A stretch of 63,451 nucleotides of DNA from Nocardiopsis sp. CC223A (GTDB lineage Bacteria; Actinomycetota; Actinomycetes; Streptosporangiales; Streptosporangiaceae): NCBI RefSeq assembly GCF_030766825.1, contig NZ_JASFDV010000034.1, positions 1 to 63,451 of the forward strand, in the 5' to 3' direction. The notes beneath the pieces are model-generated. The model was given only the letters and a program-made list of their open reading frames with translations, ran no database searches and had not been told where the DNA came from. The position numbers and the translations under genes are program-made. Positions 16,386-25,186 of this stretch are shown piece after piece (position 1 is the first letter of the stretch; each line of letters begins with the position of its first letter).

Positions 16386-17147
16386 GTGGCAACGCACTTC
16401 CTCGGCGACACCGCCGCCCTGACCGGGCGGACCATGCGCCACGTCACCCGCAGCCCGGACACGATCATCACGACCGCGGTCATGCCCATCGCCATGATGC
16501 TGATGTTCGTGTACGTGTTCGGCGGTGCCATCGACGTCGGGTCGGACTCCTATGTGAACTACATGCTGCCGGGCATCCTGCTCATCACCGTCGCCTCGGG
16601 CATCGCCTACACGGCCTTCCGGCTCTTCACGGACATGCAGGGCGGGATCTTCGAGCGGTTCCGATCGATGCCGATCGCCCGGTCGGGGGTGCTGTGGGCG
16701 CACGTGCTGACCTCGCTCGTCGCCAACGTCATCTCGCTGGTGGTGGTCGTGGGCGCGGCCCTGCTCATGGGCTTCCGCTCGGACGCCGGACCGGCGGCCT
16801 GGCTCGCCGTCGCCGGGATCCTGATCCTGTTCACCCTGGCCCTGACCTGGATCGCGGTGATCCCGGGCCTGTCGGCGACGTCGGTGGAGGGCGCGAGCGC
16901 GTTCTCCTACCCGCTCATCTTCCTGCCGTTCCTGAGCTCGGCGTTCGTCCCCACCGAGACCATGCCCGGCCCGGTGCGCTGGTTCGCCGAGCACCAGCCG
17001 GTGACCTCCATCGTCAACACCATCCGCGACCTGCTGTCCGGGCGGCCGGCCGGGGACGACGTCTGGACCGCCCTGGCCTGGTGCACGGGCATCCTCGTCG
17101 TCGCCTACGCCTTCGCGATGGTCACCTACCGCAGGAAGACCTCCTGA
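16386..17147 (+). CDS. ABC-2 type permease (DrrB-like)
   Basis: The protein has 253 residues from GTG 16386, with six hydrophobic segments. The N-terminal helix-loop (TGRTMRHVTRSPDTIITTAVMP) and the ABC-2 motif near LSATSVEGASAFSYPLIFLPFLSSAFVP match the DrrB/antibiotic-transport permease family. It pairs with the ATPase at 15564. A strong terminator hairpin at 17161 ends the operon. Confidence 0.88.
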   Translation: MATHFLGDTAALTGRTMRHVTRSPDTIITTAVMPIAMMLMFVYVFGGAIDVGSDSYVNYMLPGILLITVASGIAYTAFRLFTDMQGGIFERFRSMPIARSGVLWAHVLTSLVANVISLVVVVGAALLMGFRSDAGPAAWLAVAGILILFTLALTWIAVIPGLSATSVEGASAFSYPLIFLPFLSSAFVPTETMPGPVRWFAEHQPVTSIVNTIRDLLSGRPAGDDVWTALAWCTGILVVAYAFAMVTYRRKTS

Positions 17148-17160
17148 CCGCTCCGCACCC

Positions 17161-17192
17161 GGCGGCGGCCCCACACCGGTGGGGCCGCCGCC
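17161..17192 (+). terminator. Strong hairpin terminator
   Basis: GGCGGCGGCCCCAC (17161-17174) pairs perfectly with GTGGGGCCGCCGCC (to 17192) around an ACCG loop, 13 bases after the permease stop. There is no U-tract, as is common in high-GC actinomycetes. The following 220 bp up to the LacI stop shows no convincing gene; the reverse strand is open and could be a gene remnant. Confidence 0.75.
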
Positions 17193-17414
17193 CGCGCGCC
17201 TCAGGTGCCCGGGGACGGTCCCTCCCAGGGCGCGGTCGGCGAGCACCGGCCCGCGGAAGACGGGCACGCTCCGGAAGCGGGCGGCGACGCCCTCGGGCAT
17301 GTGCGTCGAGACCCGCACGGCGATCATCCGCGGCGCCGATCCGGCGGCCGTCGGCGGGATCGGCGGGGTGATGTCGGCCAGGCGCCGGGGCCGGGCTCCG
17401 CCGACCCGGCCGGG

Positions 17415-18416
17415 TCAGCGCGCGGCCGGGCCGGTCGAGCGGCGGATCACCAGGTGGGAGGAGAGCACCACCTGTTGCGGGGCGGGCTGGGAGCGCGACA
17501 GGGAGCCCTTGCGGGTGAGGAGTTCCACCGCGGCCCGGCCCGCCTCCTCGTGCGGTCCGGCGACCGTGGTCAGCGCGGGGGCGCACAGGTCGGCGCCGAA
17601 GATGTCGTCGTAGCCGACCACGCTGACCTGACCGGGGACGGGCACACCGCGTTCGGCGAGCCGCCGGAGCACGCCGATGGCGAGCAGGTCGTTGTGGGCG
17701 ACCAGGGCGGTGGCGCCCGCGCCGAGTCCGGCGTCGGCGGCCACCCCGCCGCCTTCGACCCTGGGTGGGAACGGGCCCAGCCGGCGCGCGGTCATGCCGT
17801 GTGCCTCGGCCGCGGCGCGCAGCGCCCGCCAGCGCTGCGCCGCAGGCCAGGAGCGGTGCGGCCCGGAGAGGTAGACCAGGGACCGGTGTCCCAGGGAGGC
17901 CAGGTGCTCGACGATCTGGCGGCTGCCCGCCCCGTTGTCCACCACGGCGCTGGGCAGCCCCTCGACCTGCCGGTTGACCAGGACGAGGTTGTACTCACGG
18001 GCCAGCTCCCGGGTGGTCGCCTCCTGCATGCGGCTGGCCGCCAGGACGAATCCGTCGACGGACCGGGACAGGCGCTCGATCTGGTTGCGCTCGTTGTCCG
18101 CCGACTCCTCGGTGTTGGCGAGGATGAAGGTCAGCCCCGCCTCGCTGGCCCGCTTCTCCGCACCCCGGATGGTACCGAAGAAGTGGGGGTTGGTGATGTC
18201 GGGGACCAGCATGGCGATCGTCGCCTTGTGCCCTGACTGAAGGGCGGTGGCCAGCGGGTCGGGCCGGTAGCCGAGGCGTTCGGCCACGGCGAGGACGTGC
18301 TCGCGGGTGGCGGGGTTGACCCGGCGGGGGTTGTTGAGGGCGCGGGAGACGGTGGAGGCGGCCACGCCCGCCTCGCGGGCGACGTCGTAGATGGTGGTGC
18401 GTCGGGGGGAGCTCAT
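17415..18416 (-). CDS. LacI-family transcriptional regulator
   Basis: This 333-residue repressor has an N-terminal LacI HTH (TIYDVAREAGVAASTVSRALN, residues about 8-28, hinge RLGYRPDPLATALQSG) and a periplasmic-binding-like effector domain (PDITNPHFFGTIRGAEK; VVGYDDIFGADLCAPALTTV). It is divergent from the TRAP transporter genes and a LacI-like operator sits between them. It likely senses the transported compound or a metabolite such as dehydroshikimate and represses the operon in its absence; the effector is inferred. Confidence 0.9.
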   Translation of the reverse strand: MSSPRRTTIYDVAREAGVAASTVSRALNNPRRVNPATREHVLAVAERLGYRPDPLATALQSGHKATIAMLVPDITNPHFFGTIRGAEKRASEAGLTFILANTEESADNERNQIERLSRSVDGFVLAASRMQEATTRELAREYNLVLVNRQVEGLPSAVVDNGAGSRQIVEHLASLGHRSLVYLSGPHRSWPAAQRWRALRAAAEAHGMTARRLGPFPPRVEGGGVAADAGLGAGATALVAHNDLLAIGVLRRLAERGVPVPGQVSVVGYDDIFGADLCAPALTTVAGPHEEAGRAAVELLTRKGSLSRSQPAPQQVVLSSHLVIRRSTGPAAR

Positions 18417-18448
18417 GCCACCCGTTCCTACCTGTTCACGACAACATT

Positions 18449-18488
18449 TGGCAATCGCTTGTCATTCAACAAGCCCGAAATCTAGAGT
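18449..18488 (+). promoter_or_regulatory. LacI operator and promoter of the TRAP operon
   Basis: TGGCAA-TCGC-TTGTCA (18449-18464) is a near-palindrome of LacI-operator length. The TTGTCA half is also a good -35, followed after 18 bases by TAGAGT (18483-18488). Repressor binding would thus block the promoter for the genes from 18579. Confidence 0.65.
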
Positions 18489-18578
18489 TCACGGCACGGC
18501 CCCAGCAGAAGGTGGCCCACGCCACACTCACCCCGCTGATCAGCGTGAACAACCCCGCCGACCGGAAATCCCACTCCC

Positions 18579-19118
18579 ATGACAGCCTCTCCCAGCCCAC
18601 CCGCCCCCCTGATCCCGCGTCCTCTGGCAACCGTCTCCCGGTGGCTGGAGAAGGCGGAGCTGACCACCGGCGCCCTCATGCTCACGGTGGTCTTCGCCCT
18701 GATGTTCACCCAGGCCGTACAGCGCCACCTGCCGGTGGCCGGCTGGGTCTGGACCGGCGAACTCGCCCGGTACGGCCTCGTGTGGCTGACCTTCGCCCTC
18801 GCCGGATACCTGGTCGGCCGGGACGAGCACATCACGTTGAAGATCGTCGACCTCGTCCTCCGGGGCCGGGCACTGCGGACGGTGTGGGTCCTGGCGAACC
18901 TCGTCGTGGCCGCGGTGGCCGCGGCCCTGGTCCTGGACGCGGCCGAACTGGTCTTCGGCGGCTCGCCCCAGCGCACCCCCGCCCTGGGCATCCCGCAGTC
19001 CTGGACCTACGCCGTCCCCATGGCCGGTCTGGCCCTGGCCGGGCTGCGGGCCCTGCTCAACACCCTGCTGCCCACGCCTCCGGCGCTGGAGACCCGACCG
19101 AGCGAGGAGATCCGATGA
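18579..19118 (+). CDS. TRAP transporter small permease (DctQ)
   Basis: This 179-residue membrane protein has four hydrophobic segments, at about residues 32-52, 64-84, 105-125 and 145-163. The motif WTGELARYGLVWLTFALAGY is the DctQ signature. DctQ links the solute receptor to the large permease. ATG 18579 has only a weak ribosome-binding site. Its stop overlaps the DctM start (ATGA). It is the first gene of the LacI-controlled operon. Confidence 0.88.
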   Translation: MTASPSPPAPLIPRPLATVSRWLEKAELTTGALMLTVVFALMFTQAVQRHLPVAGWVWTGELARYGLVWLTFALAGYLVGRDEHITLKIVDLVLRGRALRTVWVLANLVVAAVAAALVLDAAELVFGGSPQRTPALGIPQSWTYAVPMAGLALAGLRALLNTLLPTPPALETRPSEEIR

Positions 19119-20389
19119 GCGCGGTGCCGGTGATCCTGGGCATCCTCGTCCTGATGCTCCTGCGCGTTCCGGTGGGGTTCGCGATCCTGGGCCCCTGCCT
19201 GGTGTACATGTCCCTGACGGACCAGTCCACCGGCCTGAGCCTGCGCACCGCCGCGCAGGAGGTCAACAGCTTCCCCCTGCTGGCCGTCCCGCTGTTCATC
19301 CTGCTCGGCGTCGTGGCCGACCACACGGGTATCGCCGACCGCATCTTCGCCTTCGCGCAGGTGCTGCTGGGCCGGGTCCGGGCCAGCCTGGGCTACGTCA
19401 ACATCGGCGTCAGCCTCGGGTTCTCCTGGATCAGCGGCGCCGCCATGGCCGACGTCGCCGGCACGGGGAAGATGATGGTCCCGGCGATGACCGGGCGCGG
19501 CTACCCCCGCCGGTTCACCCTGGGCCTGACCGCGGCCTCCAGCCTCATCAGCCCGGTGATGCCGCCGAGCATCCCCGCGATCGTGTACGCCTCGGTCGCG
19601 GCGGTGTCCACCGCCGCCCTCTTCGCCGCCGCCGTCGTCCCCGCCCTGCTCATCGCGGCCGGGCTGGCGCTGTACGTCTTCCTCTGGAGCCGCAGGCAGC
19701 CCCAACTCGCCGGGCGGCGGGCCGAACCGGGCGAGTTCCGCCGGGCCGGGCTGCGGGTCATCGGGCCGCTGGGCGCCCCCGTCATCCTCCTGGGCGGCAT
19801 CCTGAGCGGCCTGTTCACCCCGACCGAGGCCGCCGCGGTCGGCGTCGCCTACGTCGTGGTCCTCGGCGTTCTCTACCGCAGGCTGACCCTGCGCTCCCTG
19901 TGGAACATCACCGTCGAGACCGCCACCACGGCCGCCTCCATCGCCCTCATCCTGGCCGCCTCCGGGCTGCTGGGCTGGGTCCTGGCCCGCGAGCGCGTCC
20001 CGCAGGACATCGCGTCCTTCCTGCTCGGGTTCACCGACAGCCCCGTGGTCTTCCTGATCACGGTGAACCTCGCACTGATCCTCATCGGCGCGCTGCTGGA
20101 GCCCATGGCCGCCCTGGTCATCACCGTCCCGGTCCTGCTCCCCATCGCCGCCCAGTTCGGCGTGGACCCGGTCCACTTCGGGGTGATCGTGATCCTGAAC
20201 CTGATGATCGGCCTGCTCACCCCGCCCATCGGCGGCGTGCTCTTCGTGCTGGGCTCGGCGACCCGCACCCCCATGCACGAGGTCTTCCGCGGCACCGCGC
20301 CCTTCCTGGTCCCCATCGTCACCGTGCTGCTCCTGCTCACGCTGGCCCCGGACCTGGTCCTGTTCCTCCCCGGGCTGCTGGGTCTGTGA
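19115..20389 (+). CDS. TRAP transporter large permease (DctM)
   Basis: This 424-residue protein is almost entirely hydrophobic, with about 12 segments. Family motifs include LRVPVGFAILGP near the start, FSWISGAAMADVAGTGKMMVPAM, the glycine/proline stretch SPVMPPSIPAIVYAS and the C-terminal GLLTPPIGGVLFVLG. It forms the ion-coupled channel of a TRAP importer for carboxylates. Neighbouring enzymes point to a quinate-, shikimate- or dehydroshikimate-like substrate; this is inference. Confidence 0.92.
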   Translation: MSAVPVILGILVLMLLRVPVGFAILGPCLVYMSLTDQSTGLSLRTAAQEVNSFPLLAVPLFILLGVVADHTGIADRIFAFAQVLLGRVRASLGYVNIGVSLGFSWISGAAMADVAGTGKMMVPAMTGRGYPRRFTLGLTAASSLISPVMPPSIPAIVYASVAAVSTAALFAAAVVPALLIAAGLALYVFLWSRRQPQLAGRRAEPGEFRRAGLRVIGPLGAPVILLGGILSGLFTPTEAAAVGVAYVVVLGVLYRRLTLRSLWNITVETATTAASIALILAASGLLGWVLARERVPQDIASFLLGFTDSPVVFLITVNLALILIGALLEPMAALVITVPVLLPIAAQFGVDPVHFGVIVILNLMIGLLTPPIGGVLFVLGSATRTPMHEVFRGTAPFLVPIVTVLLLLTLAPDLVLFLPGLLGL

Positions 20390-20435
20390 CCCCGAGGCCC
20401 GCCCTCCCATCCCCCACCTCACAAGGAGATCCACG

Positions 20436-21440
20436 ATGAACCGCATGCTCCGCCTGCCGCTGCCCGCCCTGGCGGCCGTACTCGCCCTCACCGCCTGCTC
20501 CGGGCCCTCCGACGGCGGCGGGGAGACGGAGGGCACCACCCTGACCTTCGCCAGCAGCTACAGCGAGGACCACCCGCACACCCGCTGCGGCATCGACCTG
20601 GTCGCCGAGCGGGTCGCCGAGGCCGACGTCGACCTCACCGTCGACACCTTCCCCAACAGCCAGCTGGGCAGCAACACCGAGACCTTCTCCTCGGTGATGT
20701 CCGGGGACATCGACATGGACGTGCAGGGCTCGGCGGCCCTCGGGTCCGCCTACTCCCCCATCGGGGTCTTCGACGCGGCCTACGCCTTCGACGACGTCGA
20801 CCACATGTTCTCCTTCTTCGACTCCCCGGCCGCCGACACGATGAAGGAGGGCTTCACCGAGGTCACCGACGCCCGCATCCTCGACCTCTGGTACTTCGGC
20901 GAGCGCCACTTCACCGCCAACGAGCCGATCCGCGAGCCCGGGGACCTGGAGGGGCTGCGGATGCGCTTCCCCGACTCCCCCATCTACCTCGCCAACGCCG
21001 AGGCCCTGGGCGCCAGCCCCACCGCCGTCGCCTTCGAGGAGGTCTACATGGCGCTCCAGCAGGGCATCGTCGACGGCCAGGAGAACCCCATCGCCACCAT
21101 CGCCGCCGACGACTTCGACGAGGTCCAGTCCCACATCAGCCTCTCCGGCCACCAGATCGGCTCGCAGATGATCGTGGTCTCCGGGGCGACCTGGGACGGC
21201 CTGACCGAGGAGCAGCAGGCGGCCCTCCAGGAGGCGGTGTCCTCCGTCCGCGAGGACAACCGCGCCTGCATCGAGGAGGCCGAGGCCGAGACCCTCGCCG
21301 AATGGGAGGACACCGGGGCCATGGAGGTCGTCGACGACGTCGACGTGGAGGCCTTCCGGACCCGGGTGCGGGAGTACTTCGGCGAAAACCTGGAGGGCGA
21401 GGAGCTGGAGCTCTACCAGAGCTTCCAGGACGCCCGCTGA
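20436..21440 (+). CDS. TRAP transporter solute-binding lipoprotein (DctP)
   Basis: This 334-residue protein has a lipoprotein signal peptide with lipobox LTAC (Cys about residue 21). AAGGAGAT precedes ATG 20436. The DctP fold is seen in FASSYSEDHPHT, a central LEGLRMRFPDSPIY with the carboxylate-binding Arg, and VYMALQQGIVDGQENPIATI. It captures the substrate outside the membrane and delivers it to DctQM. It follows DctM by 46 bp in the same operon. Confidence 0.9.
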   Translation: MNRMLRLPLPALAAVLALTACSGPSDGGGETEGTTLTFASSYSEDHPHTRCGIDLVAERVAEADVDLTVDTFPNSQLGSNTETFSSVMSGDIDMDVQGSAALGSAYSPIGVFDAAYAFDDVDHMFSFFDSPAADTMKEGFTEVTDARILDLWYFGERHFTANEPIREPGDLEGLRMRFPDSPIYLANAEALGASPTAVAFEEVYMALQQGIVDGQENPIATIAADDFDEVQSHISLSGHQIGSQMIVVSGATWDGLTEEQQAALQEAVSSVREDNRACIEEAEAETLAEWEDTGAMEVVDDVDVEAFRTRVREYFGENLEGEELELYQSFQDAR

Positions 21441-21513
21441 GGCCCTGACCGCCACCTGAACAGGGCGCGGGCCGCCCGGCCCGCGCCCCCGACCGGAATC
21501 GGAGGTCGCTCAC

Positions 21514-23391
21514 ATGCGGCATTCCATCGCCACCGTCTGCCTCAGCGGCACCCTGGAGGAGAAACTGCGGGCCGCGGCCGGGGTCGGTTTCGACGGGGTG
21601 GAGGTCTTCGAGAACGACCTCGTCGCCTCGCCGCTGCGCCCCCGGGAGATCCGGGCCCTGGCCGAGGACCTGGGCCTGACCATCGACCTCTACCAGCCCT
21701 TCCGCGACTTCGAGGGCGTGGACGACGCGACGCTGGCCGCGAACCTGCGGCGGGCCGAGGCCAAGTTCTCCCTCATGGTGGAACTGGGCGCGGACACCGT
21801 CCTGGTGTGCTCCAACGCCACGGCGTCGGCGATCGACGACGACGCCCGGGCCGCCGCCCAGCTGCGGCTGCTGGCCGAGGCCGCCGAGGGGTACGGGGTA
21901 CGGGTCGCCTACGAGGCGCTGGCCTGGGGTACCCGCGTGTCCACCTACCGCCGCTCCTGGGAGCTCGTCCGCCGGGCCGACCACCCCTCGCTCGGGCTGT
22001 GCCTGGACAGCTTCCACATCCTCTCCCGCGGGGACGACCCGGCGGGCATCCGCGACATCCCCGGTGAGAAGCTGTTCTTCCTCCAGCTCGCGGACGCGCC
22101 GCGGCTGAGCATGGACGTGCTCCAGTGGAGCCGCCACCACCGGTGCTTCCCCGGCCAGGGCGGCTTCGACCTGGCCGGGTTCACCGGGCACGTGCTCGCC
22201 GCCGGGTACACCGGGCCGCTGTCCCTGGAGGTGTTCAACGACGTGTTCCGGGCGGCCGACCCCGGACGGACCGCGGCCGACGCGCGGCGCTCGCTCACCG
22301 TGCTGGAGGACGGCCTCGCCCGCCGGGACGCCCCGCCCCGGGGAAGACCGTCCGTGACGCTCACCCGGCTGCCCGAACCGCAGACCCCGCGGGGGTTCGG
22401 GTTCGTGGAGGTGGCCGCGGCCGGGGAGACGGCGGCCGGGATCCGGTCCCTGCTCGCCGCCCTGGGCTTCGCCCACACCCGGGACCACCGTTCCAAGCCG
22501 GTGCAGCTGTGGGAGCACGGCCCCGCCCGTGTCCTGCTCAACGCGGCCGACCCCCGGCTCGGCCACACCTGGGACGGCGCCGCCTCCGTCACAGCGCTCG
22601 GCCTGGTCCTGGACTCCCCCGAGCGCTCCGCCGCCCGGGCCGAGCGCCTGTGCGCCCCGGTCCTGGCCCGGCGGCACGACCCGTCCGAGACCCCGCTGCG
22701 CGCGGTGGCGGCGCCGGACGGGACCGCCGTCTTCCTCTGCCCGTCCGGGGACGGCGGGGAGGAGCCCTGGCTGTCGGACTTCTCGGCCCCCGCGGTCGCC
22801 GACGTCCACCCGGGGGGCGGTCCCGCCCTCACCGGGATCGACCACGTGGGGCTGCACCAGCCCTTCGCCCACTTCGACGAGGCCTCGCTGTTCTACACCG
22901 CCCTGCTGGGCCTGTCCCCGGGGGAGAGCACGGAGCTCGCCTCGCCGGAGGGGCTGATCCGCAGCCGGGCCCTGGCGGGCGCCGACGGCGGACCGCGGAT
23001 CGCGCTGAACGTCTCGCTGATCGGCGACGGCCCCCGCGCGGGCACCGCGGGCGGCGTCCAGCACATCGCCCTGGCCTGCGAGGACATCATCGCCGTGGCC
23101 GAGGCCGCGGTGGCGGCCGGGCTGCGGACCCTGCCGGTGCCCGACAACTACTACGACGACCTGGCGGCACGCACCGACCTGCCGCCGCACCGAAGAGAGC
23201 ACATGAGACGGCTGAACATCCTCCACGACCGGGAACCCGACGGCGGGGGCGAGTTCCTCCACTTCTTCACCCCGCTGCTGGACGGGCACCTCTTCTTCGA
23301 GGTGGTCCAGCGCGTCGAGGGGTACGCCGGCTACGGGGCGCGCAACACCCCGGTGCGCCTGGCGGTCCACCGGACGGAGCGCGCCGCGTGA
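21514..23391 (+). CDS. 3-Dehydroshikimate dehydratase-like two-domain protein
   Basis: This 625-residue protein has two domains. Residues 1-270 form a TIM-barrel sugar-phosphate-isomerase-type domain with likely metal ligands in YEAL, LDSFHIL, and SLEVFND. Residues about 290-610 form a 4-hydroxyphenylpyruvate dioxygenase-like (VOC) domain with IDHVGLHQPF and GVQHIALACEDI. This combination occurs in QuiC-type dehydratases that turn 3-dehydroshikimate into protocatechuate. It is encoded with the TRAP transporter and a shikimate dehydrogenase, which supports the assignment. GGAGG precedes ATG 21514. Confidence 0.85.
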   Translation: MRHSIATVCLSGTLEEKLRAAAGVGFDGVEVFENDLVASPLRPREIRALAEDLGLTIDLYQPFRDFEGVDDATLAANLRRAEAKFSLMVELGADTVLVCSNATASAIDDDARAAAQLRLLAEAAEGYGVRVAYEALAWGTRVSTYRRSWELVRRADHPSLGLCLDSFHILSRGDDPAGIRDIPGEKLFFLQLADAPRLSMDVLQWSRHHRCFPGQGGFDLAGFTGHVLAAGYTGPLSLEVFNDVFRAADPGRTAADARRSLTVLEDGLARRDAPPRGRPSVTLTRLPEPQTPRGFGFVEVAAAGETAAGIRSLLAALGFAHTRDHRSKPVQLWEHGPARVLLNAADPRLGHTWDGAASVTALGLVLDSPERSAARAERLCAPVLARRHDPSETPLRAVAAPDGTAVFLCPSGDGGEEPWLSDFSAPAVADVHPGGGPALTGIDHVGLHQPFAHFDEASLFYTALLGLSPGESTELASPEGLIRSRALAGADGGPRIALNVSLIGDGPRAGTAGGVQHIALACEDIIAVAEAAVAAGLRTLPVPDNYYDDLAARTDLPPHRREHMRRLNILHDREPDGGGEFLHFFTPLLDGHLFFEVVQRVEGYAGYGARNTPVRLAVHRTERAA

Positions 23392-24266
23392 GGGGGACGA
23401 CCACAGCTCCGGAGCGGTCCTTCCTGGTCGGGCTGATCGGAGCGGGGATCGGCCCGTCGCTCACCCCGGCGATGCACGAACGGGAGGCCGCCGCCCTGGG
23501 ACTCCGGCTGGTGTACCGGACGATCGACATCGACGTCCTGGACCTGCCCCCCGAGGCCGTGGGGGAGCTGGTCCGCTCGGCACCGCACTACGGCTTCGAC
23601 GGCCTCAACATCACCCACCCGTGCAAGCAGCTGGTGCTGCCCCACCTGGACCGGCTCGCGCCGGACGCGGCGGCCCTCGGCGCGGTCAACACGGTGGTGT
23701 TCGACGGCAGGACCGCGGTCGGCCACAACACCGACTGGTCGGGGTTCCTCGGGTCCCTGGAGGCCGGGCTCCCCGGGGCACGGCGCGACCGGGTGGTCCT
23801 GCTGGGGGCCGGCGGGGCGGGCGCGGCCGTGGCCCACGCCCTGTTCACCTCGGGGACCGGGGATCTGGTGATCGCCGACCGGGACGTCGGGCGCGCGCGG
23901 GACCTGGCGCGGGGGCTGGCGGCGCGCTTCCCGGGCGGGTCCTGCACGGCGATCCCGCCGGAGGACCTGCCCGCGCACCTGGCCCGCGCCGACGGACTGG
24001 TCAACGCCACCCCGATGGGCATGGCCGACCACCCGGGCCTGCCCCTGCCGGCCGAGCTGCTGGACCCGTCGACGTGGGTGGCCGACCTCGTCTACCGCCC
24101 GCTGCGCACCGCCCTGGTGACCGCGGCCGAACGGCGCGGCTGCCCGGTCCTGCCCGGCGGCCGGATGGCCGTCCTCCAGGCTGTCGAGGCCTTCGAGCTG
24201 ATCACCGGCCTGACCCCCGACCGCGACCGCGTGTACGCCCACTTCGCCGAGCTCACCGCGGACTGA
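23388..24266 (+). CDS. Shikimate/quinate dehydrogenase
   Basis: The protein has 292 residues from GTG 23388, which overlaps the previous stop (GTGA). The substrate domain has GAGIGPSLTPAMHE and the catalytic lysine in LNITHPCKQ; Asp in GHNTDWSGF completes the pair. The Rossmann motif is LGAGGAGAAVAHAL, and NATPMGM follows. The paired dehydratase and importer suggest the oxidative, catabolic direction (shikimate or quinate to the dehydro form) rather than the biosynthetic aroE role. The usual aroE neighbours are absent. Confidence 0.88.
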   Translation: MRGTTTAPERSFLVGLIGAGIGPSLTPAMHEREAAALGLRLVYRTIDIDVLDLPPEAVGELVRSAPHYGFDGLNITHPCKQLVLPHLDRLAPDAAALGAVNTVVFDGRTAVGHNTDWSGFLGSLEAGLPGARRDRVVLLGAGGAGAAVAHALFTSGTGDLVIADRDVGRARDLARGLAARFPGGSCTAIPPEDLPAHLARADGLVNATPMGMADHPGLPLPAELLDPSTWVADLVYRPLRTALVTAAERRGCPVLPGGRMAVLQAVEAFELITGLTPDRDRVYAHFAELTAD

Positions 24267-24299
24267 CGTGCCGGTGCGCCCGGCGCCGGGGCCCGGTGT

Positions 24300-25073
24300 T
24301 CAGCAGGCGGCGAAGTGGTCGTCCGCGGCCCAGTCGCCCTCGGCCCAGTCCTGCGCCCGGGGCGGGGCGAACCCGGGGTAGAGCCCGGCCAGCTCGTCGA
24401 GCAGCCAGTCGGTGAAGCGCGCGGCGCCCTGGGGGCAGGTGTGGATCCCGTCGGGACTGCGGTCGGCCAGGCCCTCCCGCTCCCGGGAGTACTCCTCGCC
24501 CCACACCGTGGTCGCGTCGAGCACGACGACCCGCCCCGCGGAGTCCCGGGCGACCTCGCGCGCCACCTCCGGTGCGCGCGCGAGGTCGTCCATGTGCGGG
24601 GCGTAGAAGTCGTCGGGGCGGATCGGCGGGGCGGTCACGATGACCAGGTCGGCCCCGGCGTCCGCCGCGGTGTCCGCGAGCCGCCCGTACCCCCGGGCCT
24701 GCTCCTCGCGGGTCCCCCAGTCATAAGTGGTGATCTGGTAGACCACCACGTCCGGTGCGGCCTCCTCGATCTCGCCGGGCAGGGTCTCCCAGTTCTCCTC
24801 GGAGAACGGTCCGACGACGTTGCCCCCGCCCTCGGCGGCGATCGAGTGGAAGGCGACGGGCGTCTCCGCGAAGGCGGCGGCCAGCGGCAGGGACTGGCCC
24901 ACCGCGATGGAGTCCCCGGTGAACAGGACCGTCTCCGGGCCCGCGTCGGCGGGCGCGGGGGCGGACGGTTCGGAGGCCTCGGTGTCCCCTGTACCGGCGG
25001 GCGCGCCCGTGCAGGCGGCGGTCAGCAGGGCGAGGGGGCAGGCGGCGATGAGGAAGCGCAGTGCGTTGTTCAT
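24300..25073 (-). CDS. Secreted SGNH-hydrolase lipoprotein
   Basis: The protein has 257 residues from ATG 25073; the open frame further upstream has no coding character. A lipobox (LTAAC, Cys about residue 20) is followed by an Ala/Pro/Glu linker and an SGNH domain: block I FTGDSIAVGQ, block III GGGNVVG, and the catalytic Asp/His in PDGIHTCPQG. Such enzymes remove or transfer acyl groups on cell-surface glycans and often work with acyltransferase-3 proteins, one of which is encoded at 27955. The gene is divergent from the response regulator. Confidence 0.82.
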   Translation of the reverse strand: MNNALRFLIAACPLALLTAACTGAPAGTGDTEASEPSAPAPADAGPETVLFTGDSIAVGQSLPLAAAFAETPVAFHSIAAEGGGNVVGPFSEENWETLPGEIEEAAPDVVVYQITTYDWGTREEQARGYGRLADTAADAGADLVIVTAPPIRPDDFYAPHMDDLARAPEVAREVARDSAGRVVVLDATTVWGEEYSREREGLADRSPDGIHTCPQGAARFTDWLLDELAGLYPGFAPPRAQDWAEGDWAADDHFAAC

Positions 25074-25172
25074 GGGATCCACCGTCGCGGCCCCGGGTCC
25101 CGACCGGTCCGCCACCGTGTCGCAGTCGTGTCGCGACCGGCACGGGAACCGGGCACCGCGGCCCGGTCCGGC

Positions 25173-25186
25173 CGATACTGGCCGGG
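25173..25186 (+). promoter_or_regulatory. Leaderless -10 element of the two-component operon
   Basis: GATACT (25173-25178) stands seven bases before the GTG at 25186, and no Shine-Dalgarno sequence is present. The arrangement matches leaderless initiation. Confidence 0.4.

Noticed and set aside
17199..17415. Reverse-strand gene remnant after the LacI stop
   Set aside because: The frame reads plausibly (MIAVRVSTHMPEGVAARF) but has no recognisable family, start signal or clear stop, and it runs into the terminator hairpin.
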